This document shows, one piece after another, positions 42,999-52,160 of a DNA stretch of 64,000 nucleotides. The stretch is from the NCBI GenBank assembly GCA_937907245.1, contig CALCUM010000003.1, positions 1-64,000 of the forward strand, written 5' to 3'. Origin of the DNA: an uncultured Rhodobiaceae bacterium. GTDB taxonomy: Bacteria; Pseudomonadota; Alphaproteobacteria; RS24. Both the position numbers and the translations under genes were made by a program. Under the pieces are notes generated by a model, which was not told where the DNA came from, did no database searches, and saw only the letters and a list, made by a program, of their open reading frames with translations. How positions within the stretch are numbered: the stretch's first letter is position 1; each line of letters starts with the position of its first letter.

Positions 42999-43841
42999 AT
43001 GCAACTTGATCTGCTGAAATATGAAACCGAAGGCAATATTGCCACCATCACCTTCAACGACCCCGAGGCGCTAAATGCCATGAGTGCAAAAATGCTCTCC
43101 AGTCTCGACATTGCCCTAACGGCAGCCGCCCATCCCGACAGCGGCATTCGCTGCGTGATTTTAACGGGCGCAGGACGCGGTTTTTGCGCTGGCGCCAATG
43201 TGGCGCGCATGGACGGCGGCCAAGATGGGGCCCAAGATAAAAGCCAAGATAAAAGCCAAGATAGCGGCAGCTCAAGCAATACCAAAAACGACGCAGGCGC
43301 AGGCCTAGAGCGGGTTTATCATCCGCTCTTGCGCCAGCTTCGCAACATGCCCTGCCCGATTGTCTCGGCCGTCAACGGCCCTTGCGCCGGCGTTGGCATG
43401 AGCTTCGCGCTGATGGGCGATATGGTTGTGGCCAATAAATCGGCTTTCTTTTTGCAGGCTTTCCGCCGCATTGGCTTAGTGCCAGATGGCGGCTCGACCT
43501 ATATTTTGCCGCGCCTCATCGGCCTCGCTCGGACCAAAGAATTAGCGCTGATGGGCGAACGCCTGCCAGCCGAAAAAGCGCTCGAATGGGGTCTCATCAA
43601 CCGCGTAGTCGAAGATGATGCGCTGATGGATACAGCCCGCGCACTGGCAGAAGAATTGGCCAAAGGGCCGATGTCTTTGGGCCTCATCCGAAATCTTTTG
43701 TGGGATAGCGTCGACGCTACCTATGAAGAGCAGCTCAACAATGAACGCTGGGCGCAGCAAAAAGCCGGCTGGTCGAGCGATTTCGTCGAGGGTGTTACTG
43801 CCTTCAACGAAAAACGCGAGGCTGACTTTAAGGGAAAATAA
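42999..43841 (+). CDS. Enoyl-CoA hydratase/isomerase paralogue with a QDKS-repeat insert
   Basis: A 280-residue crotonase-fold protein with GAGRGFCAGANVARM, VNGPCAGVGMSFALMGDMV and RRIGLVPDGGSTYILPRLIG; Asp again occupies the catalytic-loop position. Between the oxyanion loop and the next helix there is an extra hydrophilic stretch (QDGA, QDKS, QDKS, QDSG) encoded by four 12-bp repeats at 43220-43267. The insert sits in a surface loop that varies in this family, so activity is probably kept. AGGAAA precedes the start. It likely works in sequence with the upstream paralogue. Confidence 0.87.
   Translation: MQLDLLKYETEGNIATITFNDPEALNAMSAKMLSSLDIALTAAAHPDSGIRCVILTGAGRGFCAGANVARMDGGQDGAQDKSQDKSQDSGSSSNTKNDAGAGLERVYHPLLRQLRNMPCPIVSAVNGPCAGVGMSFALMGDMVVANKSAFFLQAFRRIGLVPDGGSTYILPRLIGLARTKELALMGERLPAEKALEWGLINRVVEDDALMDTARALAEELAKGPMSLGLIRNLLWDSVDATYEEQLNNERWAQQKAGWSSDFVEGVTAFNEKREADFKGK
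43220..43267 (+). repeat. Four 12-bp tandem units inside a CoA-hydratase gene
   Basis: The units CCAAGAT+5 bases occupy 43220-43231, 43232-43243, 43244-43255 and 43256-43267. Units 2 and 3 are identical (CCAAGATAAAAG); the first and last differ at the 3' end. They encode QDGA-QDKS-QDKS-QDSG in frame, so copy-number change would keep the reading frame. Confidence 0.85.
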
Positions 43842-43900
43842 ATCCGGCGCTTTCTTTTCTCGCAGGCTTTCGATAGGCTTCAGAAAAAAGGGAGAGTCCT

Positions 43901-45238
43901 ATGAAATTTTATGTCCGCGCTTTAAGTCTCGTTCTGCTCATCGGTGGGGTTGCCGCCGTCGGAGGTTTTTTTTCGACCAGTCGTAATTTATCCTTCGACC
44001 AATCTCGACTGGCACGCATAGATGCGCACTATCAAAAAGCCATTGAGGCCGAGCATGTAGCTGGGGCGCGCGCGCTGATTTATCAGAACGACCGCGTGGT
44101 CTATGAACGCAATTGGGGCTACCGCGATATAGCGCGCAAAGCGCCGATGCAAGACGACACGATTTTTCATATTTACTCGATGACCAAACCCATCACTTCC
44201 GTGGCGGTGATGATGTTGCATGAAGAAGGCAAGTTTTTACTGCACGAACCCATTGCTAAATATATTCCTGAGCTGGCCAATTTGCGGGTCTATGCGCCCA
44301 CTAAAAAGACGCAAAACAAAAACCGTCTGCCCACGCGCGCCGCCAAACGCCAACCGACCATCCATGATGTGCTAACCCACCAAGCGGGCTTTACCTATGG
44401 CGTATTTGACCCGACCCCCCTTGGCGCCCTCTACCGCCGACAAGGGCTAGGGGCTACTATCGATGGGGATTTGAAAAGTTTTGTGACGCGGCTAGGCAAG
44501 ATGCCGTTGAAGTTCGACCCCGGCCAACATTGGCATTACTCGGTCTCCACCGATGTATTGGGACGTTTGGTAGAGGTGGTCTCGGGACAGCCGTTTTCGG
44601 TTTTTCTACAAGAAAGAATTTTTGGGCCCCTCGCCATGGTCGACACGAGTTTTCGCTTCGACCCAGCCAAAGCCAATCGCCAAGCCACGCTGTATTCGCA
44701 AAAAGGCGTACCAGAGCAATTCGTGAAAAAAGGGATGCGGGCGCAGCCCACAGGCCCCGGGTTGGAATCCGCCCATAAAAGCATTCTGACCCATTATTTT
44801 CCCGAAGCCGAATTTGAGAGTGGCGGCGCGGGACTTTTGTCCACCACGGCAGATTATTTGCGTTTCGCGCGTATGTTGCTGAACGATGGCGAGCTGGATG
44901 GCCAACGCCTTCTCGCCCCCAATACCGTTAAAATGATGCGCCAAGACCATATCGGCAAAAGCCGTGCGCTGGCCCGCTACACCAGCACCATGCCAAACGA
45001 TGGCATTGGGTTTGGCTTGGGTTTTGGCATGATAAAAAAGCAGGGTCTATCGCAATTACCTATGCCAGAGGAAAGCTATTTCTGGGGCGGCGCGGCCGGC
45101 ACGATATTTTGGATTGACCCCAAAAACGAGATGATTGTCCTGTTCATGACGCAAGTTTTGCCTCATCGCACCACTCTGCGCCAAGACATGTGGTCGCTCA
45201 CTTATCAGGCGATTGAAGACGCGAAGCTAAACGACTAG
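43901..45238 (+). CDS. Exported serine beta-lactamase-like hydrolase
   Basis: A 445-residue protein. An N-terminal hydrophobic helix ([18 protein letters not shown]) serves as signal or anchor, and a class-C beta-lactamase/esterase domain follows. The SxxK nucleophile motif is YSMTKP near residue 93. [11 protein letters not shown] carries the Tyr of the YxN/YxS motif, and FWGGAAG near the C-terminus replaces KTG. Such proteins are usually esterases or peptidases rather than true beta-lactamases. GGGAGAG precedes the start. Its stop overlaps the gatB stop within CTAG at 45235-45238. Confidence 0.87.
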   Translation: MKFYVRALSLVLLIGGVAAVGGFFSTSRNLSFDQSRLARIDAHYQKAIEAEHVAGARALIYQNDRVVYERNWGYRDIARKAPMQDDTIFHIYSMTKPITSVAVMMLHEEGKFLLHEPIAKYIPELANLRVYAPTKKTQNKNRLPTRAAKRQPTIHDVLTHQAGFTYGVFDPTPLGALYRRQGLGATIDGDLKSFVTRLGKMPLKFDPGQHWHYSVSTDVLGRLVEVVSGQPFSVFLQERIFGPLAMVDTSFRFDPAKANRQATLYSQKGVPEQFVKKGMRAQPTGPGLESAHKSILTHYFPEAEFESGGAGLLSTTADYLRFARMLLNDGELDGQRLLAPNTVKMMRQDHIGKSRALARYTSTMPNDGIGFGLGFGMIKKQGLSQLPMPEESYFWGGAAGTIFWIDPKNEMIVLFMTQVLPHRTTLRQDMWSLTYQAIEDAKLND

Positions 45239-46713
45239 CTATCGAGACCAAGTTTCGCCAAGACCAATTTGTTGACGGCCTGCGGATTGGCTTTGCCACC
45301 CGTCGCTTGCATCACTTGGCCAACGAACCAGCCTGCCATTTTGGGGCGCTCTTGGGCTTGGGTCACTTTGTCTGGATTGGCCGCAATCACTTCATCGACA
45401 GCCGCTTCAATGGCGCCCATATCCGTGACTTGTTTCAGGCCTTTTTCTTCGACAATCACATGCGCGTCTTTGCCTTGGTCTGGCCCCTCGTCGAACATCA
45501 TCTCGAAGACTTCTTTCGCGATGCTATTGGAAACCGTATCATCACTGATAAGCCCAACCAATTGGCCGACTTGGCTCGGTGTCACCGGACTATCGGCAAT
45601 GGCTAAGCCCGCTTTATTGAGCCCTGCAAATACGGAACCGATAACCATATTGGCCACGGCCTTGGCATCTTGGCCTTCGGCAGCGGCTTCAAAAAACGCA
45701 GCGTTCTCTGCTTCCGAAACCAGCACGCTGGCATCATAGGGCGACAATTTATAGTCGGAGATAAACCGTGCTTTTTTATCGTCTGGCAGCTCTGGCAAGT
45801 CTTTAGCAATCGCATCGACAAAGGCTTGGTCAAATTCTAGCGGCAGCAAATCTGGGTCTGGGAAGTAACGATAATCATGCGCTTCTTCTTTAGATCGCAT
45901 GGCACGCGTCTCGCCGTTTTTAGGGTCGAACAGGCGGGTTTGTTGCTGCACCACGCCGCCATCTTCAATCAGGTCAATCTGACGACGCGCTTCATGTTCA
46001 ATGGCTTGGCCGATGAAGCGAATGGAATTGACGTTTTTAATTTCACAGCGTGTGCCCAGCTCATCGCCAGGACGGCGCACCGATACATTCACATCCGCCC
46101 GCAAACTGCCCTGCTCCATATTGCCATCGCAAGTGCCAAGATACCGCAAAATCGCGCGCACTTTTTTTACATAGGCTTGCGCCTCCGCCGCCGAACGCAT
46201 ATCGGGATGCGACACAATTTCCATCAAGGCCACACCAGAGCGGTTTAGATCGACAAAACTTTGGCTTGGATGCTGGTCGTGCAAAGACTTGCCCGCATCT
46301 TGCTCTAGGTGCAAACGCTCGACGCCAATGGTTTTTACCGAGCCATCTGGCAAATCAATCTCGATCGCGCCTTCGCCAACAATCGGCTGAAGAAACTGCG
46401 AGATTTGATAGCCTTGTGGCAAATCTGGATAGAAATAATTCTTCCGGTCGAACACGGAATATTTATTCACCTGCGCCTTCAAGCCAAGGCCTGTGCGCAC
46501 CGCTTGCTCTATGCAATAGGCATTGATGACGGGCAACATGCCGGGCATGGCCGCATCGACCAGCGACACTTGAGAGTTCGGGGCCGCGCCAAACTCTGTG
46601 GCGGCACCTGAAAACAATTTCGACTCGGAGGCGATTTGGGCATGGATTTCGAGACCCATGACAACTTCCCAGTCGCCTGTTGCGCCTGCGATTAAATTTT
46701 GATTGCTCGCCAT
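45235..46713 (-). CDS. gatB: Asp-tRNA(Asn)/Glu-tRNA(Gln) amidotransferase subunit B
   Basis: A 492-residue Gat[63 protein letters not shown], and the C-terminal YqeY-like tail ending [15 protein letters not shown]-type sequence. It binds the misacylated tRNA and activates it for amidation with ammonia from GatA. The ATG at 46713 shares its A with the gatA stop (TAATG) and is preceded by GGTGGAG; a GTG/ATG start five codons upstream is less likely. Part of the gatCAB operon. Confidence 0.95.
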   Translation of the reverse strand: MASNQNLIAGATGDWEVVMGLEIHAQIASESKLFSGAATEFGAAPNSQVSLVDAAMPGMLPVINAYCIEQAVRTGLGLKAQVNKYSVFDRKNYFYPDLPQGYQISQFLQPIVGEGAIEIDLPDGSVKTIGVERLHLEQDAGKSLHDQHPSQSFVDLNRSGVALMEIVSHPDMRSAAEAQAYVKKVRAILRYLGTCDGNMEQGSLRADVNVSVRRPGDELGTRCEIKNVNSIRFIGQAIEHEARRQIDLIEDGGVVQQQTRLFDPKNGETRAMRSKEEAHDYRYFPDPDLLPLEFDQAFVDAIAKDLPELPDDKKARFISDYKLSPYDASVLVSEAENAAFFEAAAEGQDAKAVANMVIGSVFAGLNKAGLAIADSPVTPSQVGQLVGLISDDTVSNSIAKEVFEMMFDEGPDQGKDAHVIVEEKGLKQVTDMGAIEAAVDEVIAANPDKVTQAQERPKMAGWFVGQVMQATGGKANPQAVNKLVLAKLGLDS

Positions 46714-48188
46714 TATGCGCTCCACCATTGTTTAGGCCGCGTGGTGAAACCAGCGGCTGTTTCCAGCACCTCGCCAACGCGCAGCAATTCTTCTTCGCCA
46801 AAGGCTTTGCCAATTAACTGCAAGCCCAACGGCAAGCCATTGGCATCCAACCCTGCGGGCACCGATAACCCAGGCAGACCTGCCAAATTGACCGTCACCG
46901 TAAACACATCATTGAGATACATTTCCAACGGATCTTCAACTTGCTTGCCCACCGCAAAAGCCGCCGAGGGCGTGGTTGGGGTTAGCAGCACATCGCATTT
47001 TTCGTAAGCCCTATCAAAATCTTCGGCGATTAAGCGGCGCACTTGCAACGCCTTAATGTAATAGGCGTCATAATAACCAGCCGATAAAGCATAAGTGCCA
47101 ACCATAATGCGGCGTTTCACTTCATCGCCAAATCCAGCCGCGCGCGTATTCGAATACATGTCGTCAATATCAACACCCGTTTGGCGCGCGCCATAGCGCA
47201 CCCCATCATAGCGGGCCAAATTCGACGAGGCTTCGGCGGGGGCAATGATGTAATAGGCTGGCAAAGCATATTTCGTGTGCGGCAAGGACACATCGACAAT
47301 CTCGGCGCCTGCGTCCTTCAGCCAATCAATCCCTTGCTGCCAGAGCGCTTCAATTTCAGCCGGCATAGTGTCAACGCGGTATTCTTTGGGAATACCCACG
47401 CGCAAGCCCTTAATGTTGCCCGTCAAAGCCGCTTCATAATTTGGCACATCGCGCTCAACCGACGTGCTGTCGCGTTTATCAAAACTGGCCATGGAGCCCA
47501 ACATAATAGCAGCATCGCGCACGGTTTGCGTAATCGGGCCGGCTTGGTCTAACGAAGAAGCAAAAGCGACAACGCCCCAACGCGAACAACGGCCATAGGT
47601 CGGTTTCAAGCCAACCGTGCCAGTAAAAGCCGCAGGTTGGCGAATAGAGCCGCCTGTATCTGTGGCCGTAGCGGCCACACCGAGGCGCGCGGCCACCGCA
47701 GCCGAAGAGCCACCAGACGAGCCACCCGGCACAAGGTTTTCTCCATTGGCACCTTGGTAAGGATTGTTGACGGGGCCAAAGCAGGAGGTCTCATTAGAAG
47801 ACCCCATGGCAAATTCATCATTGTTCAATTTGCCGAGCAGAACCGCGCCATCGTTCCAAAGGTTTTGCGTCACGGTGCTTTCATAGGGCGGAATAAATTC
47901 CCCGAGGATTTTAGAACTCGCCGTCGTGCGAACCCCTTTGGTGCAGAATAAATCTTTCACCCCGATTGGCAGGCCTTCGAGAGGCCCAGCCGTGCCGTTA
48001 GATATTTTTTCGTCGCTGGCTTTGGCCATATCCATGGCTTTTTCCGGCGTCTTTAAAACATAGGCGTTAAGGGCATCCGAGGCCTCCACTCGCTCAATAT
48101 GGCTTTGTGTTAATTCGGCAGCGGAAAACGCCTTGCTGACAAGTCCATCGCGGGCTTGGGCCAGATTTAAATCAGTTAGCTTGCTCAT
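46713..48188 (-). CDS. gatA: Asp-tRNA(Asn)/Glu-tRNA(Gln) amidotransferase subunit A
   Basis: A 491-residue amidase. The catalytic Ser-cisSer-Lys triad is in [10 protein letters not shown] (Lys) and [13 protein letters not shown] (both Ser), followed by [21 protein letters not shown]. It releases ammonia from glutamine for transfer to Glu-tRNA(Gln) or Asp-tRNA(Asn). Presence of the complex indicates the indirect route to Gln-tRNA and/or Asn-tRNA. It starts 1 bp after the gatC stop and overlaps the gatB start by 1 bp. Confidence 0.96.
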   Translation of the reverse strand: MSKLTDLNLAQARDGLVSKAFSAAELTQSHIERVEASDALNAYVLKTPEKAMDMAKASDEKISNGTAGPLEGLPIGVKDLFCTKGVRTTASSKILGEFIPPYESTVTQNLWNDGAVLLGKLNNDEFAMGSSNETSCFGPVNNPYQGANGENLVPGGSSGGSSAAVAARLGVAATATDTGGSIRQPAAFTGTVGLKPTYGRCSRWGVVAFASSLDQAGPITQTVRDAAIMLGSMASFDKRDSTSVERDVPNYEAALTGNIKGLRVGIPKEYRVDTMPAEIEALWQQGIDWLKDAGAEIVDVSLPHTKYALPAYYIIAPAEASSNLARYDGVRYGARQTGVDIDDMYSNTRAAGFGDEVKRRIMVGTYALSAGYYDAYYIKALQVRRLIAEDFDRAYEKCDVLLTPTTPSAAFAVGKQVEDPLEMYLNDVFTVTVNLAGLPGLSVPAGLDANGLPLGLQLIGKAFGEEELLRVGEVLETAAGFTTRPKQWWSA

Positions 48189-48189
48189 A

Positions 48190-48477
48190 TTATTCTACAA
48201 CTTTCGGCACGGCGAAATACTCATCATCTTTATCGGGTGCATTGGCCAGCACATGTTCGGCATAGCCACCATCGGCAACCACATCTTCGCGCCAACGCAT
48301 TTTATTTTCTACCGGACTGGTAAACGGTTTCACGCCCTCCGTATCCACTTCGGACAATTGCTCAACAAAGCCAATAATCGTGTTCAGCTCCTTGGCCAGA
48401 GCCGGAACTTCCGCCTCATCCAGCCCAATGCGGGCAAGCATGGCGATGCGGCGCACCGTTTTTTCATCTACTGACAT
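48190..48477 (-). CDS. gatC: Asp-tRNA(Asn)/Glu-tRNA(Gln) amidotransferase subunit C
   Basis: A 95-residue GatC with the typical helical start [19 protein letters not shown], then [20 protein letters not shown] and a C-terminal [11 protein letters not shown]. It wraps around GatA and GatB to stabilise the complex. It is the first gene of the leftward gatCAB operon and is divergent from ruvX, with about 100 bp between the starts. Confidence 0.95.
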   Translation of the reverse strand: MSVDEKTVRRIAMLARIGLDEAEVPALAKELNTIIGFVEQLSEVDTEGVKPFTSPVENKMRWREDVVADGGYAEHVLANAPDKDDEYFAVPKVVE

Positions 48478-48580
48478 ATCTAACTTTCATATCGTTAAAG
48501 GCGAGGCAGGCTCGTGTAGGGCGGAAACTAGCAAAGCCATCACAGAACTTCAAGACGAACTGCAATATGACTTTGGTCGA

Positions 48581-49078
48581 ATGTCGTGCTATGCCAAACA
48601 AATGCAAATTGTCGAAACGCCTACCGAACTCATCCGCTCTCTTGCCCCCAATAGCCGCCTCATCGGGGTTGATTTAGGCAGCAAAACCATTGGCTTGGCA
48701 CTGGGCGACAGCCAACATAAAATCGCCACTCCGTTTTACACCATTCGGCGCAAAAAATTCGGCCCCGATGCTGCCGCTCTGGCCGAGATACTGACGAATG
48801 AAAACGTCGGTGGTATGGTGATTGGACTGCCTTTAAATATGGATGGCTCGGCGGGTCCGCGCGTACAAGCCACGCATGCCTTTTTGCGCAATCTGACAAA
48901 CTTAGACAAGTTTCCTGATTTACCTGTCTTGCTATGGGACGAGCGATTGTCGACCGCCGCAGTCGAACGCACGTTATTGGAGGCCGACACCAGCCGCGCC
49001 AAACGTGCCGATGTTATCGACAAAATGGCCGCCGCCTATATTCTGCAAGGCGCCATCGACGCGGTATATGGCGTTTAG
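48581..49078 (+). CDS. ruvX: Putative pre-16S rRNA nuclease (YqgF/RuvX)
   Basis: An RNase H-like protein with IGVDLGSKTIGLALGD (catalytic Asp), GGMVIGLPLNMDGSAGPR, LLWDERLSTAAVERTLLEA and VIDKMAAAYILQGAID. Known function is 5' maturation of 16S rRNA. The frame stays open far upstream through gatC antisense sequence; the ATG at 48581 (165 residues) fits the family size, and 48602 is a shorter option. It heads the rightward housekeeping block in the usual alphaproteobacterial order. Confidence 0.87.
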   Translation: MSCYAKQMQIVETPTELIRSLAPNSRLIGVDLGSKTIGLALGDSQHKIATPFYTIRRKKFGPDAAALAEILTNENVGGMVIGLPLNMDGSAGPRVQATHAFLRNLTNLDKFPDLPVLLWDERLSTAAVERTLLEADTSRAKRADVIDKMAAAYILQGAIDAVYGV

Positions 49079-49129
49079 ATAATTGCCCTATTGATGTCCG
49101 CCATTCGACCCGCTATCCGATTAAATCGC

Positions 49130-49160
49130 TTGCCTCGTTTGGCCGCGCACCGTATATAAT
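49130..49160 (+). promoter_or_regulatory. Predicted pyrB promoter, near-leaderless transcript
   Basis: A perfect -10 TATAAT at 49155-49160 has TTGCCT at 49130-49135 (19-bp spacer) as the best -35. The pyrB ATG begins at 49170, only nine bases after the -10, so a transcript starting at the usual distance would have a 5' leader of about 2-4 bases. No Shine-Dalgarno sequence is present. Confidence 0.5.
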
Positions 49161-49169
49161 CAGATTTTG

Positions 49170-50138
49170 ATGACAGATAAAAAACCACTGGGCGTTTTTG
49201 CGCACCGCGATCTCCTCGGGATTGAAGGTCTTTCTGTTTCTGATATTACCCATTTACTAGATGCCGCTGACGCTTATGTTGAGCACAATCGACAGGTCGA
49301 CAAAAAGACCTCTGCCTTGCGCGGCCGCACGCAAATTAATTTATTTTTCGAAAGCTCGACCCGCACGCAAAGCTCGTTTGAGCTGGCAGGCAAGCGCCTG
49401 GGTGCTGATGTCATGAATATGTCGGTCGCCGCCTCGGCCGTAAACAAAGGCGAGACCTTGCTCGATACAGCCGCCACGCTGAACGCCATGAACCCCGACT
49501 TGCTTGTGGTGCGTCACGGCGATAGCGGCGCGGTAGCTCTGTTGGCACAAAAAGTTTCCTGCGCCGTGTTAAACGCAGGCGATGGCGCCCATGAACACCC
49601 CACCCAAGCCCTACTCGATGCGCTGACCATTCGTCGCCGCCTTGGCAAACTGGAAGGCCTGCGGGTTGCGATTTGTGGCGACATAAGCCATAGCCGCGTG
49701 GCGCGCTCTAACTTATTATTGCTCAACCGAATGGGCGCGACCGTGCATCTCATCGGCCCGCAAACCCTATTGCCTGCTGGCGCCGAACAATTGGGCGCCC
49801 GCGCCTTTACCAATATGCGCGAAGGCCTCGCAGGTTGCGATATTGTGATGATGTTGCGCATCCAAAACGAACGCATGGAAGGCGCGCTTATTCCTTCGGT
49901 GCGCGAATATTACCACCTCTATGGCCTCGACCGCGAGAAACTGAGTTTCGCCAAACCCGGCGCCTTGGTTATGCACCCAGGCCCCATGAACCGCGGTGTC
50001 GAGATTGATAGCGCCGTGGCCGATGACCCAGAGATTAGCCTCATCCGAGACCAAGTTGAAATGGGTGTGGCGGTTCGCATGGCCGTCTTGGAAGCGCTGG
50101 CCGCCAATCTGCCCAACGCTGGGGGAAGCCGCACATGA
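49170..50138 (+). CDS. pyrB: Aspartate carbamoyltransferase catalytic subunit
   Basis: A 322-residue ATCase: [20 protein letters not shown] (carbamoyl-phosphate site), [30 protein letters not shown], and [13 protein letters not shown] at the aspartate site. It makes carbamoyl-aspartate in pyrimidine synthesis. The ATG at 49170 is preferred to an adjacent TTG. There is no pyrI nearby; instead it overlaps by 4 bp (ATGA) a dihydroorotase-like gene lacking metal ligands, the arrangement known from Pseudomonas, where the inactive PyrC' holds the ATCase complex together. Confidence 0.95.
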   Translation: MTDKKPLGVFAHRDLLGIEGLSVSDITHLLDAADAYVEHNRQVDKKTSALRGRTQINLFFESSTRTQSSFELAGKRLGADVMNMSVAASAVNKGETLLDTAATLNAMNPDLLVVRHGDSGAVALLAQKVSCAVLNAGDGAHEHPTQALLDALTIRRRLGKLEGLRVAICGDISHSRVARSNLLLLNRMGATVHLIGPQTLLPAGAEQLGARAFTNMREGLAGCDIVMMLRIQNERMEGALIPSVREYYHLYGLDREKLSFAKPGALVMHPGPMNRGVEIDSAVADDPEISLIRDQVEMGVAVRMAVLEALAANLPNAGGSRT

Positions 50139-51421
50139 CTGGTTTGACCCGCGCCTTTACCAATGCCCGATTGATCGACCCGAGCCAAAAGCTAGATGAG
50201 ATTGGCACCCTCTTGATAGTCGACAACCAAGTGGCGGCCATCGGCAAGAGTGTCGACGTTCCTGCCGATTGCGAAATTATCGACTGCCAAGGCAAAGCCA
50301 TTTTGCCAGGCCTCATCGACATGCAAGTGTTTACAGGCGAGCCTGGAGAAGAGCACCGCGAAACGCTGGCCACCGCCTCGCAAGCCGCCGCCGCAGGTGG
50401 GGTTACCGCCATGGTGACCATGCCAAATACCAACCCCGTGATTGATGATGCGGCGCTTGTTGACTTTATAACGCGGCGCGCGCGCGACACCGCAATTGTG
50501 CGGGTTCATCCAATGGCTGCTTTAACCAAAGGCTGCCTTGGCGCGCATATGACCGAGTTTGGACTGTTGCGCGAAGCCGGAGCCGTGGCCTTTACCGATG
50601 GCGACCGCGCCGTGATGAACGCCCTGACCATGCGCCGTGCTTTATCTTATGCGGCCAATTTTGACGCGCTGATTGTGCAACACGCGATGGACCAAGACTT
50701 GCAAAGCGCCGGCGTGATGCATGAAGGCGAGCTGGCCACGCGGCTAGGCCTTGCTGGTATTCCGGCGGCCGCAGAAACCACTATAATTGACCGCGACTTG
50801 CGCCTCGTTGAGCTAACCGGTGGGCGCTATCATATTTCGCAAATCTCTTCGGCCGAAAGTGTCGAAACCATTCGGGCCGCCAAGAAACGCGGCGTCTCTG
50901 TTTCTTGCGGCGTCTCGGCCACGCATTTAATGCTTAACCAAAACGATGTTGAAAACTATCGCAGCTTCGCCAAATTATCGCCGCCTTTGCGCGACGAAGA
51001 AGACAGGCTCGCGCTCATCCTCGGCGTGGCCGATGGCACCATCGATGTGGTGGTCTCGGGCCATAACCCGCAAGATGCCGAAGCCAAACGCCAACCTTTC
51101 GCGCAAGCCGCTTATGGCACCGTGGGCGTTGAAACCTTGCTGGCCGGACTTTTAACTTTGCACCATGCCAATGAACTAGACCTTGCCACCTTGCTGGCTT
51201 GCGTCACCCAACGCCCGGCCGAGCTGCTGGGGCTTAAAGGTGGTAGTCTGGCTGTCGGCGATGCCGCTGATTTTGCGATTGTGGACTTGGGCGAACCTTG
51301 GATTGTTGACGCCAGCTCCTTGCGTTCGAAGTCGCAAAATGCTGCAATCGACAGACGAAAAGTTCAGGGCCGCGTCTATGCCACTTATGTAAATGGCGAA
51401 GCGGTATTCACCCTTTCTTGA
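50135..51421 (+). CDS. Dihydroorotase-like protein lacking metal ligands (PyrC'/PyrX type)
   Basis: The 428-residue protein has the class I dihydroorotase fold and the frame [15 protein letters not shown], but the D-x-H-x-H metal motif reads D62-M-Q64-V-F66. The later ligands are also lost: [10 protein letters not shown] where HISHVS is usual, and VSGHNPQD where TDHAPH carries the catalytic Asp. It is therefore very unlikely to be an active dihydroorotase. The family precedent is the structural PyrC' subunit that associates with PyrB. A true dihydroorotase must be encoded elsewhere. It overlaps pyrB by 4 bp. Confidence 0.87.
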   Translation: MTGLTRAFTNARLIDPSQKLDEIGTLLIVDNQVAAIGKSVDVPADCEIIDCQGKAILPGLIDMQVFTGEPGEEHRETLATASQAAAAGGVTAMVTMPNTNPVIDDAALVDFITRRARDTAIVRVHPMAALTKGCLGAHMTEFGLLREAGAVAFTDGDRAVMNALTMRRALSYAANFDALIVQHAMDQDLQSAGVMHEGELATRLGLAGIPAAAETTIIDRDLRLVELTGGRYHISQISSAESVETIRAAKKRGVSVSCGVSATHLMLNQNDVENYRSFAKLSPPLRDEEDRLALILGVADGTIDVVVSGHNPQDAEAKRQPFAQAAYGTVGVETLLAGLLTLHHANELDLATLLACVTQRPAELLGLKGGSLAVGDAADFAIVDLGEPWIVDASSLRSKSQNAAIDRRKVQGRVYATYVNGEAVFTLS

Positions 51422-51449
51422 GATTTACGACCCCTTTAGGAGATAGACC

Positions 51450-52040
51450 ATGAGCGATGCACTTATAACTCTTTTGGCTGGCGGCTTTGGCTACCTTTTA
51501 GGCTCTGTGCCATTTGGTTTGATTTTCGCCCGCATCGGCGGCAAAGGCGATATTCGCGATATTGGTTCAGGCAATATTGGGGCAACCAATGTGTTGCGCT
51601 CGGGCAGTAAAATTTTGGCTCTGGCAACGCTTTTGGCCGATGCTGCAAAAGGCGCTTTGGCCGTGGCCCTCGTTTGGCGTTTGGGCAATGACCAAGCCGC
51701 TCTCTTTGCCGGCCTTGCTGCCCTCATCGGGCATTTATTTCCTGTTTGGCTGAATTTTAAAGGCGGCAAAGGTGTGGCGGTTTTCATCGGCGCCATCCTT
51801 ATTATGTCACCCATGACGGGCCTTGTGTTTTTGCTAACTTGGTTGCTTGTGGCAATTGTTTTTCGCAAATCCTCTTTGGCCGCCATCACCGCGATGGTGC
51901 TGAGCCTGCCGCTTTTGGTTTTCCTTGGCGAACAAGATACATTCGGCTTCACGCTAATTATGGTCGGCCTGTCTTTATGGGCGCACCGCGAAAACATCTC
52001 TCGCCTGCGCGCGGGAACGGAACCAAAAATCGGCCAATAA
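51450..52040 (+). CDS. plsY: Acyl-phosphate:glycerol-3-phosphate acyltransferase
   Basis: A 196-residue polytopic membrane enzyme with about five helices and the three PlsY motifs: GSVPFGLIFARI with GKGDIRDIGSGNIGATNVLR, GHLFPVWLNFKGGKGVA, and a C-terminal AHRENISRLRAGTE. It acylates glycerol-3-phosphate from acyl-phosphate at the inner membrane, the first step of phospholipid synthesis. AGGAGATAG precedes the start, 29 bp after the dihydroorotase-like gene. Confidence 0.95.
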   Translation: MSDALITLLAGGFGYLLGSVPFGLIFARIGGKGDIRDIGSGNIGATNVLRSGSKILALATLLADAAKGALAVALVWRLGNDQAALFAGLAALIGHLFPVWLNFKGGKGVAVFIGAILIMSPMTGLVFLLTWLLVAIVFRKSSLAAITAMVLSLPLLVFLGEQDTFGFTLIMVGLSLWAHRENISRLRAGTEPKIGQ

Positions 52041-52124
52041 CCCAATAGCCCAATCACGACACACTGCCTCCGCCCATAGGCAAACTATGGCGGCAAAAAT
52101 AATAAAACAAGGAAGAGGTCTGCC

Positions 52125-52160
52125 GTGCGCAAGATAATTATTGACCAAAGCAAGTTATGA
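52125..52160 (+). CDS. 11-codon upstream ORF coupled to dprA
   Basis: GGAAGAGG at 52111-52118 is followed after six bases by GTG, encoding (M/V)RKIIIDQSKL and stopping with TGA at 52158-52160. The stop overlaps the dprA ATG (TTATGA). dprA itself has no visible Shine-Dalgarno sequence, so ribosomes arriving from this short frame may start dprA by coupling. The peptide need not have its own function. Confidence 0.35.
   Translation: MRKIIIDQSKL

Noticed and set aside
43220-43267. CRISPR-like array
   Set aside because: Units of 12 bp without spacers inside a coding frame; simple tandem repeat.
48380-48580. N-terminal extension of ruvX across gatC
   Set aside because: The extension would be antisense to gatC and is not conserved-looking; the family size fits the ATG at 48581.
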